64,000 bases of DNA from Elymus sibiricus (GCA_039707655.1 CM077665.1:306218486-306282485), one strand, 5' to 3'; shown: positions 45,656-57,463, counted from the stretch's first letter. The notes: generated from the sequence alone by a model not told the origin. Numbers and translations are program-made.

Positions 45656-46990
45656 ACACATGGGTATGGGCACTCCCCTTGTCTTGCGCCAAGCTTGGGG
45701 GAGGTGCCCCGGTATCGTATCACCATCACATCTTTTACTTTTATCGTTTTTCTTAGTTCGATCCTTTTTGGTTATATCTTGATCTAGTAGAATAAAGTTT
45801 TTAGTGTGATCTAGTTTTGAGTTTTCCCTTATATTTCCCCTATGTAAGCGAGTCCGAGAGTTATATAATAAAAAGTAGTTTTGAGTTGAGGGCTTTGCTT
45901 GCTTGCTATGATCTTGAGAAAAAGAAATAGAAAGAAGTATAGAATAAAAGCAAAGAGTATATATGATGATCTTATGGGGAGTGATGACTTCACATATAAG
46001 AAGTATGTCGATTGAAATTTGTTGTGAGTTGACAAACATAGCGATTGGTCATTGCTGCAATTAAAAGGAAGTAATAAAGAAAGAGAGGTTCACATATAAA
46101 TATATTATCTTGGACATCTTTTATGATTGTGAGCACTCATTAAAATATTATATGCTAAGAAGTTGATGTTGGACAAGGAAGACAACATAATAAGTTATGT
46201 TTGCTTATTTCGGAATAGAAGTTATATTGTCATGGATCCTCTAACATGTGACGCTTGCTTCCACCTCATACTAGCCAAAACTTCCGCACCAAGTAGAGAC
46301 ACTACTTGTGCATCCAAACACCCTTAACCCAGTTTTGCCATGAGAGTCCACCATACCTACCTATGGATTGATTAAGATCCTTCAAGTAAGTTGTCATCGG
46401 CGCAAGCAATAAAAATTGCTCTCTAAATATGTATGATCTATTAGTGTGAGGAAAATAAACTTTATACGAACTTGTGATATGGAAGAAATAAAAGCGACAG
46501 ACTGCATAATAAAGTTCTTTATCACAAGCGGCAATATAAAGTGACGTTCTTTTGCATTAAGGGATTGCCCATCCAACTATAAAAGCGCATGACAACCTGT
46601 GCTTCCCTCTGCGAAGGGCCTATCTGTTACTTTTACTTTCTAGTACTTACCTTTATGCAAGAGTCGTGGTGATCTTCACCACTTCCTTTATTTTGCCTTT
46701 CTCTCTTGGCAAGCGTCATGTGTTGGGGAATGATCTAGACACATATATCCACTCAGATGTGGGTGATCATGAGTTATTTCTGTTGACATTACCCTTGAGG
46801 TAAATATTTGGTAGGCAAAACTATAAGCCCCTATCTTTCTCTGTGTCCAATTGAAGCTTTGACCTCATAAGTACCGCGTGAGTGTTAGCAATTATGAAAG
46901 ACTAAAAGATGATTGAGTATGTGGATTTGCTTTACAAGCTCTTATATTGACTCTTTTCGATGTTATGATAAATTGCAATTGCTTCAACGA
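45656..46990 (+). other. 3' non-coding internal region of the gypsy element
   Basis: Contains the purine tract AAGCTTGGGGGAGGTGCCC at about 45690-45708, similar to gypsy polypurine tracts but over 1.2 kb before the break. The rest has no coding frame. It stops at GCAATTGCTTCAA near 46985, where related elements as I recall them continue. Confidence 0.65.
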
Positions 46991-46992
46991 CA

Positions 46993-47216
46993 CCCCCACA
47001 CCCCGACATGACGCCACTGACCCCCGACCCCCGACGTCACTGATCCCCGACCCCCGACGCCACCGACCCCCGACTCCACCGACCCCCGACGCCACCGACC
47101 CCCGACGCCACTGACCCCCGACCCCCGACGCCACCGACCCCCGACGCCACTGACCCCCGACCCCCGACGCCACTGACCCTCGACGGCACTGACTCCCGAC
47201 CCCCGACACCTCTTCT
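46993..47216 (+). repeat. Minisatellite of 16-17 bp units in the inner CACTA
   Basis: About thirteen units of GACGCCACYGACCCCC form, some with an extra CGACCCC. Reading frames on the minus strand through it (Gly/Val/Ser/Trp/Arg repeats) are artefacts of the repeat. Confidence 0.9.
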
Positions 47217-47978
47217 GCCTCCTGTTGACCGGGAAGGTGCTTTTCGGCCTTCCAGAGGCCGACGGGGTCATAGTTTTGTAAATTATGAGTTAGGTCACAT
47301 ATTTTCCGATTTTGTTATAAAAAACATCATATTTGTGTTGATCGGGTGGATTTCAATGTGCAGTTGTTCGACGACCTCCTCGTGCGTTGGACGAGCTCCG
47401 CCCCTGCGTTCGTGGGTGAGCACAAATGACTTCTCCTCCTCCCCCCTTAATTTGCTCTGTTCCGGTCTTCGTGCCGATGAAACGTGCTAGCTATAGGTGT
47501 CTTCAATCATCAGTATGCGTGACCAGTATGCGTCTCCTGTTCGAAAGGGCGACATCTATAAATAGGCATGTCTTTGCATATTTATAACTATCGTCCTTTC
47601 AAATTGTCCAACGTTATCCATGGACAGCCCGAGTATGTGTAGATTGGGTTCGTTTTCCCGTATGCTCTGCTTCGGATCCTATGCAGAATTACGTCAGTGC
47701 CTCCCTGTTGTTCTCCGGGTACACATCCTCTCTGCTTATTGCCGAGACGTGTATCAGGAGAACAGCGGGGAGGTGCTGTCGAAATTCTGCGTCGGATCCG
47801 GAGCATCGCATGGGAAAACGAACCCAATCTACACATACTCGGGTGGGATTAGGACCTATCTTAACCTATTAGCGTGTAGGTTGCATGGACGTAATAAAAC
47901 TGACAAACTTGATTAACTGATGAATATATATGCTGAATTATATATATATATTTCTTGTGTGTCCAGTAGCTAGGCAAG
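47217..47978 (+). other. CACTA leader or intron region before the transposase remnant
   Basis: No frame of clear meaning. A stretch at 47620-47880 resembles an untranslated exon because CG content rises there. TATATATATA occurs near 47940, forty bases before the transposase start. Confidence 0.4.
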
Positions 47979-48774
47979 ATGACTGATCGTGCGTGGATGT
48001 ACACCGGTCACACCAGTCAGGAAGACATGACCAAAGAATGGTTAACAAATACAAAGGGGTTTGTGAGAGCCGCATTTGCAAATGGCCAGGAAAAAACATG
48101 GTGTCCCTGTCCCCGGTGCGACAACTTTAAAAGGCAGACAGAGGGTGAAATGGTTAAACACCTGCAGAAGTGGGGTTTTAGGCCTAATTATATGGTGTGG
48201 ACTTTTCATGGTGAGTCTGCCCAACGTGCCTGAGCTGAGGTGGTTCGTCGTCGCACCGACGAGCATGGTACCGGGATCGAAGACATGGTGCAAGACTTTG
48301 ATGATGCTCGGGATTCGGACAATGAGATGGAGGAATCTGCAAAGGCATTCTATGAAATGTTGGAGTCTTCAAAACGTCCTCTCCACGAGCACACTGAGCT
48401 TTGTCAGCTGGATGCCATCGTGCAAGTAATGGCTCTGAAGGCTCAATTCAACCTGGGCAGAGAATGCTACGATGCGATGATGACAATATTTGGATGCTTT
48501 CTACCCAAAGGCCATGTACTGCCTGCAAACCTGTACCAGTCGGACAAAATCCTCCGTGTACTTAAGATGCCCTATGAGAAGATAGATGCCTGTGAGAGTG
48601 GATGTGCCTTATTTAGGCTTGAGTATGCGGACTTGAACTATTGTCCCATTTGCAAGTCTTCCAGGTATGTTGTCGTAGACAACGGTATGGGTGAGAAGAT
48701 GCAGACAAAAATTCCTGTTAACGCTCCTCGCTATATGCCGCGGCAAGAAGATGGAGAAGGAGCATTACATGAAG
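47979..48774 (+). pseudogene. CACTA TNP2-type transposase, N-terminal remnant
   Basis: The frame from ATG 47979 begins with a transposase-associated domain (WMYTGHTS, FVRAAFANG, then a WCPCPRC zinc-binding-like motif), followed by the TNP2 region with SGCALFRLEYADLNYCPIC, another Cys pair, and KIPVNAPRYMP. TNP2 proteins cut CACTA ends; they are usually several hundred residues longer with acidic catalytic residues downstream, all missing here. TGA at 48231-48233 (context GCC TGA GCT) interrupts the frame; a CGA to TGA change by cytosine deamination would explain it. After about 48740 the sequence switches to that of the second CACTA ORF in another frame. Confidence 0.85.
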
Positions 48775-48860
48775 GTAATTACGTATTCTTAAGGCCTTGT
48801 ACTTAGTTTCCTTCATTTGATTCCTACGCGTAGCGCTTAAATATCTCTTTATTAACTTAG

Positions 48861-50062
48861 GTGCCCCCGAGATGGTGTGCGGATAAGATGGATTGTTGGG
48901 AGGCATTGGTGGATGGGTGGTGCTCAGAACAATGGCTAGCCGTCCACAACAATGCCAAGGACCGGCGTAACAAAATGGTTGGTGTGCCACACCATCAAGG
49001 GAGCACCAACTTAAATTAGTTTGGTCAGAACTGGGTATGTGGTTAGCTTCATGATTCATGCAATTCATTCTTGATTCTAGCTTGTGCCCTTTACTAATAC
49101 TTTGTTCCTCTCTCTCTCTTTTAGGCGCATCACAATAAAACGGAGGTGCCACAGATGTACGACCTCTATGCGATGGCCCATACTGCCTCGTACAAGAAGG
49201 TCAAGGCATTCTCTGAGTCTGACCTCGATGATCCCTTGAAGTTCAGCAACATCTCCTCCCACAACAAGCTCGTGAGGTACAGAGATGAGGGGAAGGCGAG
49301 GAAAGGGGAGGACTTTAACCCGAGCCAGTAGCCTATTGATCCAGAGCTGGTGATGATAGCTGGCGGCGGAAGGCCCCATGGCTCGATTGCCATTGGATAT
49401 GGCCTTATACGTTGTCCTAGCAACCTCCGGCAGATCAAGGCACGCCAAACGAGCTCCTGTCCTGAGATAAGGCCTCGTCCATGGCCAGTCGAGCTCGCCA
49501 TCAAGGTTAGTTATACGGACTCAGATATCTTTCCTCATTACGTTGTGTGTGAAAACAAAGATGATTACAATGCTAACGAGGAGTTGTGTTGCGGGCTGCT
49601 ATTCAGAAAGAAAGAGAGGCAACACATGCGCTTATGGCGGCGAAGGAGAAGGAGATGGAGGAGAGGACGGCTAGGTTGTTGGAGGAGGAGAGGGCACGGA
49701 ACGATGCGTCTCACCGGGCCATCTACGAGCTCTTCGTGGTAAGTTTCTTCTTCATATTTGTCAAATCTTGCATTTAATGTTCGTTTCATTAATAACTAAT
49801 ATCATTGACTTGTGAAAACCAAATGTGCAGTCTATGTGCGAGAAGACCGGCCAGACCCCTCCGTCGATGCCAGTCATTACCACGGCTGGAACGGTGAGTT
49901 TCATTTGAATGCAATGATCTTTTCAGTTTCATCATGCTAACGAGACATTGCAAATCATCTTTGGTGCAGAATATCTCCCGAAACGCATCGCACGACCCTT
50001 CTCCAGGGCAGCCTTCTCCAGGTGAAACCGGCCCGAGCAACCCCGGTGCCTCACCTCTGTGA
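48861..50062 (+). pseudogene. Second CACTA ORF (Ptta/En/Spm type), broken
   Basis: Exons inferred from splice sites: 48861-49034, 49125-49505, 49607-49738, 49831-49893 and 49980-50062, preceded by a short piece ending at 48774 (GT donor at 48775). The first exon resembles the plant transposase family Ptta/En/Spm (DCWEALVDGWCSEQWL, then GVPHHQGSTN). The fourth part is a coiled coil (KEREATHALMAAKEKEMEERTARLLEEE). The tail is Ser/Pro/Gly-rich and ends at TGA 50060-50062. In-frame stops at 49017-49019 and 49329-49331 make it non-functional. In CACTA elements this second protein is thought to bind subterminal repeats; the role here is inference from that family. Confidence 0.7.
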
Positions 50063-50930
50063 TGACGAGGACGGTAAGCCCCAATATGCCACTTACTTGG
50101 CTCATTTTCTCAAAGAAAGACAAACTTAGCACTTAGACAAACTTAGCTCCTTGTGAGAGTTACATGTCACTTCTTGATGGAGGAATCCCGACTGTTGTCA
50201 CGGGGGTCATTTTTTCTTCTCCTTCTCTCGATATATACCTTGGTATATTGCGGGAGAGGAGAAGGGAAAACGACCATCACCAACTGTCGAAATATTAGTG
50301 TTAGGTAGTGTCCACCAACATACACCACCATATAAGTGTGAGTGAGTGCGCACCATACACACCATGAGGCAAACCTCGAAAGACCTATCCTTCTTCCAAT
50401 TTTTCCCGACTGACACAAATAAGCAATAAGAAGAAGAAAACAAGAGGAGAAAGAGAGAGAGAGAGAGAGAGAGAAGAAAGACGCTTCTGCATCTTCTTCT
50501 TCTTCTTCTTCTAGTCTTCTTCATCTAAATTTTCGTATTTCCCATTTTGCAGATTAGAGTCACTTCACGGAAGCTTGCATTGATGGAGTGCTTGTGGTTC
50601 ATGGTGTGCTTATGATTTTGTATCGATGAATAATTTTAAACTTGCTACATATGTGAAACTTGCTACTTGTTGTTGGATGATATTTGTGCTTGTTGTTGGA
50701 TGATAGGATGATATTTGTGCTTGTTGTTGGATGAATTGTGCTTGTTGTTGGATGATAGGATGATATTTGTGCTTGTTGTTGGATGATATTAATTTGTGCT
50801 TGTTGGATGATCATCAGCATGGCAAGAATATTGTTATTGTGAAATATATACATATATTGCATATTTTGCCTATGAAAATTGTTGGATATAAGAAAAAATA
50901 GAAAAAACAGTGGCATTATTGCCTCTTTGC
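50063..50930 (+). repeat. Low-complexity 3' region of the inner CACTA
   Basis: Holds a (GA)n run at about 50450-50475, a CTT run at 50493-50512 and, at 50660-50810, a minisatellite of about 30-37 bases around TTTGTGCTTGTTGTTGGATGA, five copies of varying length. No coding frame is present. Confidence 0.75.
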
Positions 50931-51397
50931 CGTCTGCCCCCGACGGCAAAGGGGACACGTGTCACTCACCTGTGCAAACTAGGAGTGCCAGGCCTCGGGC
51001 CGTTTGGTCACTTTGCCGTCCGGGGGCAGACGACAAAGGGCCGGATGCATGGCCGTCCGGGGGCCGACGGCAAAGGGGCGCGGGGCATGGCCGTCCGGGG
51101 GCTGACGGCAAATTATTTACCGCTTTGCCGTTCGGTGGCAGACGGCAAAGGCTGCCATTAGCCACTAACAGGGCTTACTCCAGTTTAGGCCGTCCAGCCG
51201 CTTTGCCGTCTGCTGCCTGATGGCAAAAACACTTTGCCGTCCGCTGAGTAAGGGCAGACGGCAAAGCACTCCTTTACCGGAGTTCACAGTGTCGGAAATT
51301 TGGCCGCCTGCTGCCGGACGGCAAAGCCTTTGCCGTCAGTGGTCCTACCCTTTGCCGTCTGCCATGGCAGACGGCAAAGTACCTGATTCCTGTAGTG
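50931..51397 (+). repeat. Inner CACTA right subterminal repeats and inverted repeat
   Basis: TTTGCCGTC and GACGGCAAA words occur about fifteen times to 51380, several as close inverted pairs (such as TTTGCCGTCTGCCATGGCAG at 51351-51370 and on). Ends GATTCCTGTAGTG. Confidence 0.9.
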
Positions 51398-51400
51398 TGA

Positions 51401-51631
51401 AACAAATGCGTTAAGAACACATATTGCACACGCATAACAGTAGCTAGTTATATGCCCACTGTCACACATGGTCTTCATCCCCAAATCATGGATGATGGAT
51501 TGGTCGTCGCACCCGTTTCGTTTTCTGGCACACGACTTTATTTTATAAGCGTTTGTGCTTTGTGCATCACACACTGTTTCCTCTAATGGTCGTCAATACA
51601 TGTGTCGTCTTAGGACCTTCCCGCAGTAGTG
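51401..51631 (-). mobile_element. Outer CACTA right arm, part 2, and terminus
   Basis: In reverse complement it starts CACTACTGCGGGAAGGTC and continues TAAGACGACACATGTATT, matching the left terminus at 2095 over about 200 bases. Together with 37785-38029 it forms one arm interrupted by the inner CACTA. Flanking bases after 51631 are TCC, unlike AAA before 2095. Confidence 0.82.
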
Positions 51632-52280
51632 TCCTATTGTCGCTAGTTATGTAAAAGCTATTGTTTTTCACAAGGATAGAGTCACTTTTGGAATTTTGAC
51701 TATCAACATCTTTACATATATTTCTATAGTATAATTGAAATCATGTGTGATTCTTTTTTCCTCAAAAGGTGTTTTCACAATATACAACATTTTAAAGGTT
51801 TAACAACTAAATTTAAGTTATGAAATAGCATTCAACGTTATACTTTGAAGATTACGTTAGTTCGTAAAATGACAACTTTATAGGACTACATTGACTAGGT
51901 GTTAAAATCAGTTCAAGCACCATTAGGAAATCCTAGCTAGCTCAATGACATCATCCAAATGATATTTTATTTTGAAAAAGGAGGATTACCCCCGACCTAT
52001 ACATCATCGTGATGCACACAACCAAATAGTCTTAAATGCCACAATCCGGAACTGAAGCACAAAGCCAATTGATATTACTAGAAGAAACAAAACCATTCAA
52101 CTATTTTGTTCAATAAAAAAGTACCATCGAAGATATTATAACCAACAAAAGGACAAAATAAAATGGGAATCACTTTGGCAATAGCCACATGGATGGGATT
52201 AGGCTAGTCATAATGGGGAGTAACTAAGACTAGTGTCATGCATATGAAGTTTTAACAATTCTAATGAGTCTAGCACACCC
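51632..52280. other. AT-rich sequence with repeat fragments
   Basis: No coding frame. 51970-52020 (GGAGGATTACCCCCGACC) resembles a segment found at the ends of Triticeae LINE-like repeats, low confidence. 52205-52250 (CTAGTCATAATGGGGAGTAA...CTAGTGTCATGCATATGA) matches one half of a grass MITE with such inverted ends; the other half is missing. Confidence 0.35.
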
Positions 52281-53661
52281 TACACATGCAAATCTACCAG
52301 TATACGGGCGAAAAGTAAAGACATGCAAGTGTAAGTAAAGGTAGAGATAGGAAGATCAAACGCAATGGGGACACGAAGATTTTTCCCGTGGTTCCGATAG
52401 GTGGTGCTATCGTACGTCCATGTTGATAGAGGCTTTAACCCACGGAGGGCAACGGTTGCGCGAGTCCATAGGGGGCTCCACCCACGAAGGGTCCACGAAG
52501 TAGCAACCTTGCCTCTTCCACCATGGCTTACGTCCATGAAGGACTAGCCTCACTCGGGGTAGATCTTCAGGAAGTAGGCGATCTCCTTGCCCTTACAAAC
52601 TTCTTGGTTCAACTCCACATGATCCGGAGGCTCCCAAGTGACACCTAACCAATCTAGGAGACACCACTCTCCAAAAGGAAATAGATGGTGTATAGATGAT
52701 GAACTCCTTGCTCTTGTGCTTCGAATGATAGTGTGCTCAACACTCAATCACTCTCTCACAATATTTGGCTTGGTGGAATAGGATGATTAGATGGAAATCA
52801 ACTTGGGGAGGCTAGGAATCATGATTCACATGGTCGGAATGGAATATCTTAATCTCAACACACAAGTAGGTGGTTCTCTCTTAGAAAATGAATGGTGGAA
52901 GTGTTGGCTTGTTCTAAGTTCTCTGTCTTCAAATGAGAGGGGGTGGATGGGTATATATAGCCATCTCCAAAAATCCAACCGTTACAATAGTATTGCCCAA
53001 CCCGGTCGAACCGAAGTAAAAACTCGGTTACACGGACTAGTGCAAAAGGCTGCAACTTTTAGCTTTTTGGTGAGACCAATAGGAAACAACTCGGTGAGAC
53101 CGATTCGGTTGACCTAGGGCAGATCCAAATCTCGGTGGCACCAAAATTAAAAACTCGAGAATTCCAAAGTTAAGCATTTCGATCACAGAGAGTTGGAAAC
53201 CACTTTTTGGCTGTACCGAAGCAAGTCTCGATTCTACCAAGGTGCTAGGGTTTTGTATTTAGGTTCTGTCTTGGTAAACTCGGTGGGGTCGATATGGAAA
53301 AGTTGGTGGCAACGATTTTGGTTGTTAGGGTTTTGGACATAATATTTTGTGGGAGTTCGGTTGACGCTTTTGGTAGCAAATCTCTAAGCACTTGAGCAAC
53401 CGGATCATTATCAATACCTCAACTCCTTTTAATAGTATTCGCTTTTCCTATGGACTCAACTGTGATTTCTCACTTAAAAGAAAATGTAGAGTCTTGAAGA
53501 TCTTGCCAACTTGTGTTCTTTGCATTTCGGGGATCCATCTCACAGTCCTAGCCAATCCATTCATTGAACTTTCCTGAAATATACTTGATAGGCTCATTAG
53601 TTCAATGAAGTATATGTTGTTTTTAATTACCAAAACCACCTAGGGAGAAGTTGTGCTTTCA
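52281..53661 (-). repeat. 3' LTR of a minus-strand, non-autonomous retrotransposon
   Basis: The right edge is TGTGCTTTCA directly against a polypurine tract (minus-strand GGGGGAGAT, 53662-53670). It contains TATATATA at 52952-52959 and, on the minus strand, a following stretch with CGGAACCACGGGAAAAAT that I know from transcribed LTR parts of Triticeae gypsy elements. The U3 part is rich in ACCGA and CGGTG words. The left boundary is approximate; no second LTR is in the window. Confidence 0.6.
52952..52959 (-). promoter_or_regulatory. TATA box of the minus-strand LTR
   Basis: TATATATA on both strands, followed on the minus strand by CCCATCCACCCCC and a pyrimidine-rich start region. Confidence 0.5.
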
Positions 53662-54077
53662 ATCTCCCCCATTTTTGGTAATTGATGACAACATATAGAT
53701 CAAAGCTTCGACAAAATATATAATCAATGCATAGTATCGTTGCTTTGAGAAGTATGTGATAAGCAAGAGCCCCCCCCCCCCCTAAAATGGTGCATTATTT
53801 TAAATTTGCGTTTGAATGCAAATGCACAATCGATTAGGATCAAGGGTCACTCTTCCATGTCACATACATCTTGGTGGAGCACATAAAAGATAAGAATGAA
53901 TTACAATATACATAACACCAAGCATAAGAGTGAATGATCATAAGATGAATATCACAAAGCATAGGAAATAGTAGCATCAACCACAAAGCATATGATCAAA
54001 CCTGTCATAGTTTAAGTCATGAAACGAGCAAAAGATAGGCCAAATGTTTTGAAGAGGAAGAGAAGCAACTAAAAATG

Positions 54078-54114
<37 letters not shown>

Positions 54115-54156
54115 AAGCCCTATGATCTATACACATTCTCCCCCTTTGGCAACAAG
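53662..54156 (-). other. 3' internal sequence with polypurine tract and (CT)n run
   Basis: Begins with the polypurine tract next to the LTR. It contains a C run of about 15 near 53770 and a perfect (CT)16 at 54082-54113. The words TTTTTGGTAATTGATGACAACATAT occur in part at both the LTR edge and here. No coding frame. Confidence 0.6.
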
Positions 54157-55681
54157 TTACCAAAAAGTTTGAATTGTATAGAGATATACGTCGCTCTGGG
54201 CTGGATCTCCTCCATGTGGCGCTGAAGCTGCTCCGGTGTTCGTCGAAGGAGTCGAAAGAAGAGCGTTGCCAAATACTTTTGCAGAGGTCTTTTGAGCTGG
54301 AGGGGTAGATACTGAAGGTGCTGAAGGAGAAACTGAAGGTGTAGTAGTTGGTGCAGACACTGAGGGTCTCGTCTCTCGAGATGGAACTACAGAAGATCTC
54401 GCCTGAGTCCTGAACTGAGTGGTCACTAGAAGTATAGGCTCATCATCATCTGAGCTCGGTATCCCAACTCCGTCAACCTCCTGCTTAAGAGTCTCAACAG
54501 TTGTAGCAAGTTGAGTCACCTTTTTCTCTAAAGAATGAAACTTTGTTTCCACGATCTGCTCTAAGCTCTGCTGATTTTTGAGAATATCTGCAATATTCTT
54601 CTGCATCTTCTGAGTAGCAGCAATAAGATAGGCAATTTGGTCACCCTTTGTCCTAAGCACGGGAGCACTAGCAACTCTAGATGCCTCAACCTCAGCCTCT
54701 GCCTCTATAGTTGCATGAGCTATAGATGAAGTGGGATGATATGGGTCCATCACCACAACATTATCCTCAAAATCTGACTGGAGGGGCAGGTGAGGCAATC
54801 AAGTAGATATACATTCTTTCCAAGCTTGAAGTTGATAAGCATATGAATGTATGGTTCATATCCATATGACCTCTTCTGGTCAGCAGCAGTCCTCTTGATG
54901 GTCTCAACAATGAGATCCATCACTCTGATCCTAGTGTCTGTCAACATGATGCAGCATATTAATGGAGTAACCACGGATCATCTTATCATCTCCTGATTTG
55001 GGCATCAAGGTGTGCCTAAAAATGGTGTTGGAGGTAGTCAAGCCAGCAAGGAGAAAGTAAACAGAGCCAAATTTGTGGGGTCTTCACATACTCCTGGGGA
55101 ATTGAGTTATACATGTTTGACATGGAGTTGTGATTCATCTTGGACTCTGAGTAGACATCAAGATCTCCATGTTGCTCCTTGGGGACTCCTAAGATGGCAG
55201 CCCACTCATCCACTGTCGATTGGTACCTTGTGTCTTCAGTCATCCATACTATCCTATGATCCGGATAGAAGTGTGATGTGGAGTAGAATTGCATAATGAG
55301 CTCATCATTCCATGCAGTCATCTCTCTCCCAATGAACTCACCAATGCCCATCATCCTGAAGCTCGCATGGACATGGGGGAAGTAGTCCTCATTGGCCTTG
55401 ATGTACTTCCAGTCAACATACCTCATATCGCTCACTGTTGGCTTTTTGTCAAGCAACACAGTCTCATAGAAATCTTGTTGCTCCTTGGTATAAAAACAAG
55501 CATCAACGACAGTCTTTCTCCTGATGGAGTAGGGGTCAACTGATCTCCACTTCCTCAGCCCTTGGTCCTTCCTCTCTGTCATGTTCTCAGCAACATGATG
55601 ATCATCATTGTGCTCTGAATGGTAGGGCCTGAGCTTTCTCGGCATGGCAAAATCCTCATCTTCCTCATCAAGATGTGGCAC
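54157..55681 (-). pseudogene. C-terminal part of a retrotransposon-borne plant protein (broken)
   Basis: Minus-strand open pieces 55681-55016, 54974-54750 and 54798-54157 follow one another but lie in different frames, so at least two frameshifts have occurred. The first piece (VVDACFYTKEQQDFYETVLL, IVWMTEDTRYQSTVDEWAAILG) resembles the 'putative plant transposon protein' domain carried by non-autonomous grass retrotransposons and related to Athila ORF1. The last has a helical stretch (KMQKNIADILKNQQSLEQIVETK broken here as IADILKNQQSLEQIVE) and a Ser/Thr/Pro-rich tail. Its N-terminal part continues at 62945-63495 beyond the inserted solo LTR. No protease, RT or integrase follows. Confidence 0.6.
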
Positions 55682-57463
55682 TTGGGCCTTGTTATTGTCA
55701 GCAGCAGGTATATCTCAATTGGTTTTCTTGGCCTTGTGGGAACTTTTGTAATGCCCAATATGCAGTCCTATCCTCATGGAAACTTGAAAGTTTCAATAGG
55801 GATAGAATCGCATATCGGAGACACTTTTGCAAGGTGGATATTGTCACTGGTACATGTACTGAATGAGAAGAGTATACAAGATTTGGCTTACACTCGCCAC
55901 AAGCTACAACATGAATACATCAATACAACAATACATTCAATCGCCATTCAGAAGAGCAAGATCCGACTAGGGATGAAACACAAACAAAAAAGAGATGACG
56001 TCCACCCTTCTATCCCAGGCTACCGGCCTGGAACCCATCCTATGATCGATGAAGAAGAAGAAGAAACTCCAAATACAACAATCATCGCACTCACGTCAAA
56101 GTATCGCTTTACCTGTACCTGCACCTGTTGCTGTAGTAATCTGTGAGCCATGGGGACTCAACAATCTCATTTCCATGGGTATCAAGACTAGCAAAGCTTA
56201 ATGGGTATGGAATAGTTAAGGGGTGAGGCTGCAACAAGAAGTAAGCATTTGATATCTAGCTAACATACGAGTACAAGAATAAGAAGAGTGATGTATGCAA
56301 AACGGACATGAACTAGTAATGATCAAGAAGTGATCCTGAACACCTACTTACGAGTCAATCATAACCCCGCCATGTTCCCTTCTTGGTTCAAACCTCACAA
56401 GGAGAGACGGTCACGATTACGCACACGGTTGGTGTATTTTATTTGAGTTTACTTCAAGTTTGCTATAACCGGGTGTTAATCAATTTCCAAGTTGCCACAT
56501 AACCGTGGGCACGGCTTTCAGAAAGATTTAACCCTCCAGGGGTGCTCCAACTCATCCATCACAAACTACCCACAAGCTACAATGGAAAACCTCAACCTCG
56601 AGATAATCCAAAGTATCCTCGGAATCCTGGTGCACGAGACATTCGATAGGGGTAAAACAAATCCAGCAAGACCACCCGGTAGGCCAGATCCCAATAGGAG
56701 TCGTGTGTATCTCTTTCTCAGGGCACTACCAAATGGGCTAGACGTCGGGTTGGCTGAGACCCCGGGTGACCAAGGGGCGCGGGACATGGCCCAGATTGGA
56801 TCAACACTCATGGGTAGCACTGGCCTGACATCTGTGCCCCTTGTTCCATACTTGTACTCATTCATCCCCACGCTCTTAACTTTTGCTCACTTTTCCCCAC
56901 TCCCTTGTCCGAAACCCTCAGAAATGGTCACATCGGAGGATGCCTTCGGGTCAATGGTTTGACCGTTAACCCTGACGAGTGGGGCCGTGTCGGAACGGCT
57001 CCTCCTTTGACCATTCTGACGTGTGGGGCCGCATTGAGACACGTCGGATGGGCTTGTCTAAACCTCGAGTTTGAGCCCTACAGCACCGCGCCGCTCCGCC
57101 CCCTCTGTCGCCGTCGTGCCCTCCAACCTCTAACCCCATTCCGCCTCCGCCGCCGTCATGCCCTTCGCCAGACATACCCCCACATCCCCATCTGGATTAA
57201 GCAGCGATGTCGGGGGAGCAGTCTCTCAAGCCCGTCGACCGTGGAGAGGATTGGGTGGAATTGGCGGCGGATAATTCATGGATTACACCTGGGTAAGCGT
57301 TGTTTTCCCCTCTAACTGATTTGCCGATTAGTAAATTCAGCACTTTTTGACCGCTAGTCGCTTGAATCGTTCAAATTTTGCTAAATTGTTCCCGGCCTAA
57401 CAACACCCCTTATTTGAATCGAATAGGATTGATCATGCGCTTGCTTTCCGGCTATCGGTTAGG

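Larger units (their letters stand above)
38715..46990 (+). mobile_element. Ty3/gypsy retrotransposon, 3'-truncated
   Basis: Order: 5' LTR (38715-39959), tRNA-Asp-type primer site (39971-39988), gag-pol (40066-44802), a promoter-like module and third ORF (44925-45655), then non-coding sequence to about 46990 where CACTA minisatellite DNA resumes. No second copy of the LTR start TGATACGTCCATTTTGC exists downstream, so the 3' end including the LTR is lost and the target duplication cannot be tested. Protease, RT, RNase H and integrase are in gypsy order, and no chromodomain is seen after the integrase, which fits the Athila/Tat side of the plant gypsy tree. Confidence 0.9.
38030..51397 (+). mobile_element. 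Inner CACTA (En/Spm) element with matching target duplication
   Basis: Left end CACTACTGGAATCAGGA; right end, inverted, CACTACAGGAATCAGGTA. Both are flanked by TGA (38027-38029, 51398-51400), the 3-bp duplication expected of CACTA elements. Both arms are packed with TTTGCCGTCTGC words in both orientations, the transposase-binding type of subterminal repeat. The element is 13.4 kb, of which about 8.3 kb is an inserted gypsy retrotransposon. Its own genes are remnants of TNP2 and of the second CACTA ORF, so it cannot be autonomous now. Confidence 0.93.

Noticed and set aside
46892..47271. Gly/Val/Ser-rich repeat proteins on the minus strand
   Set aside because: They are translations of the 16-17-bp minisatellite.
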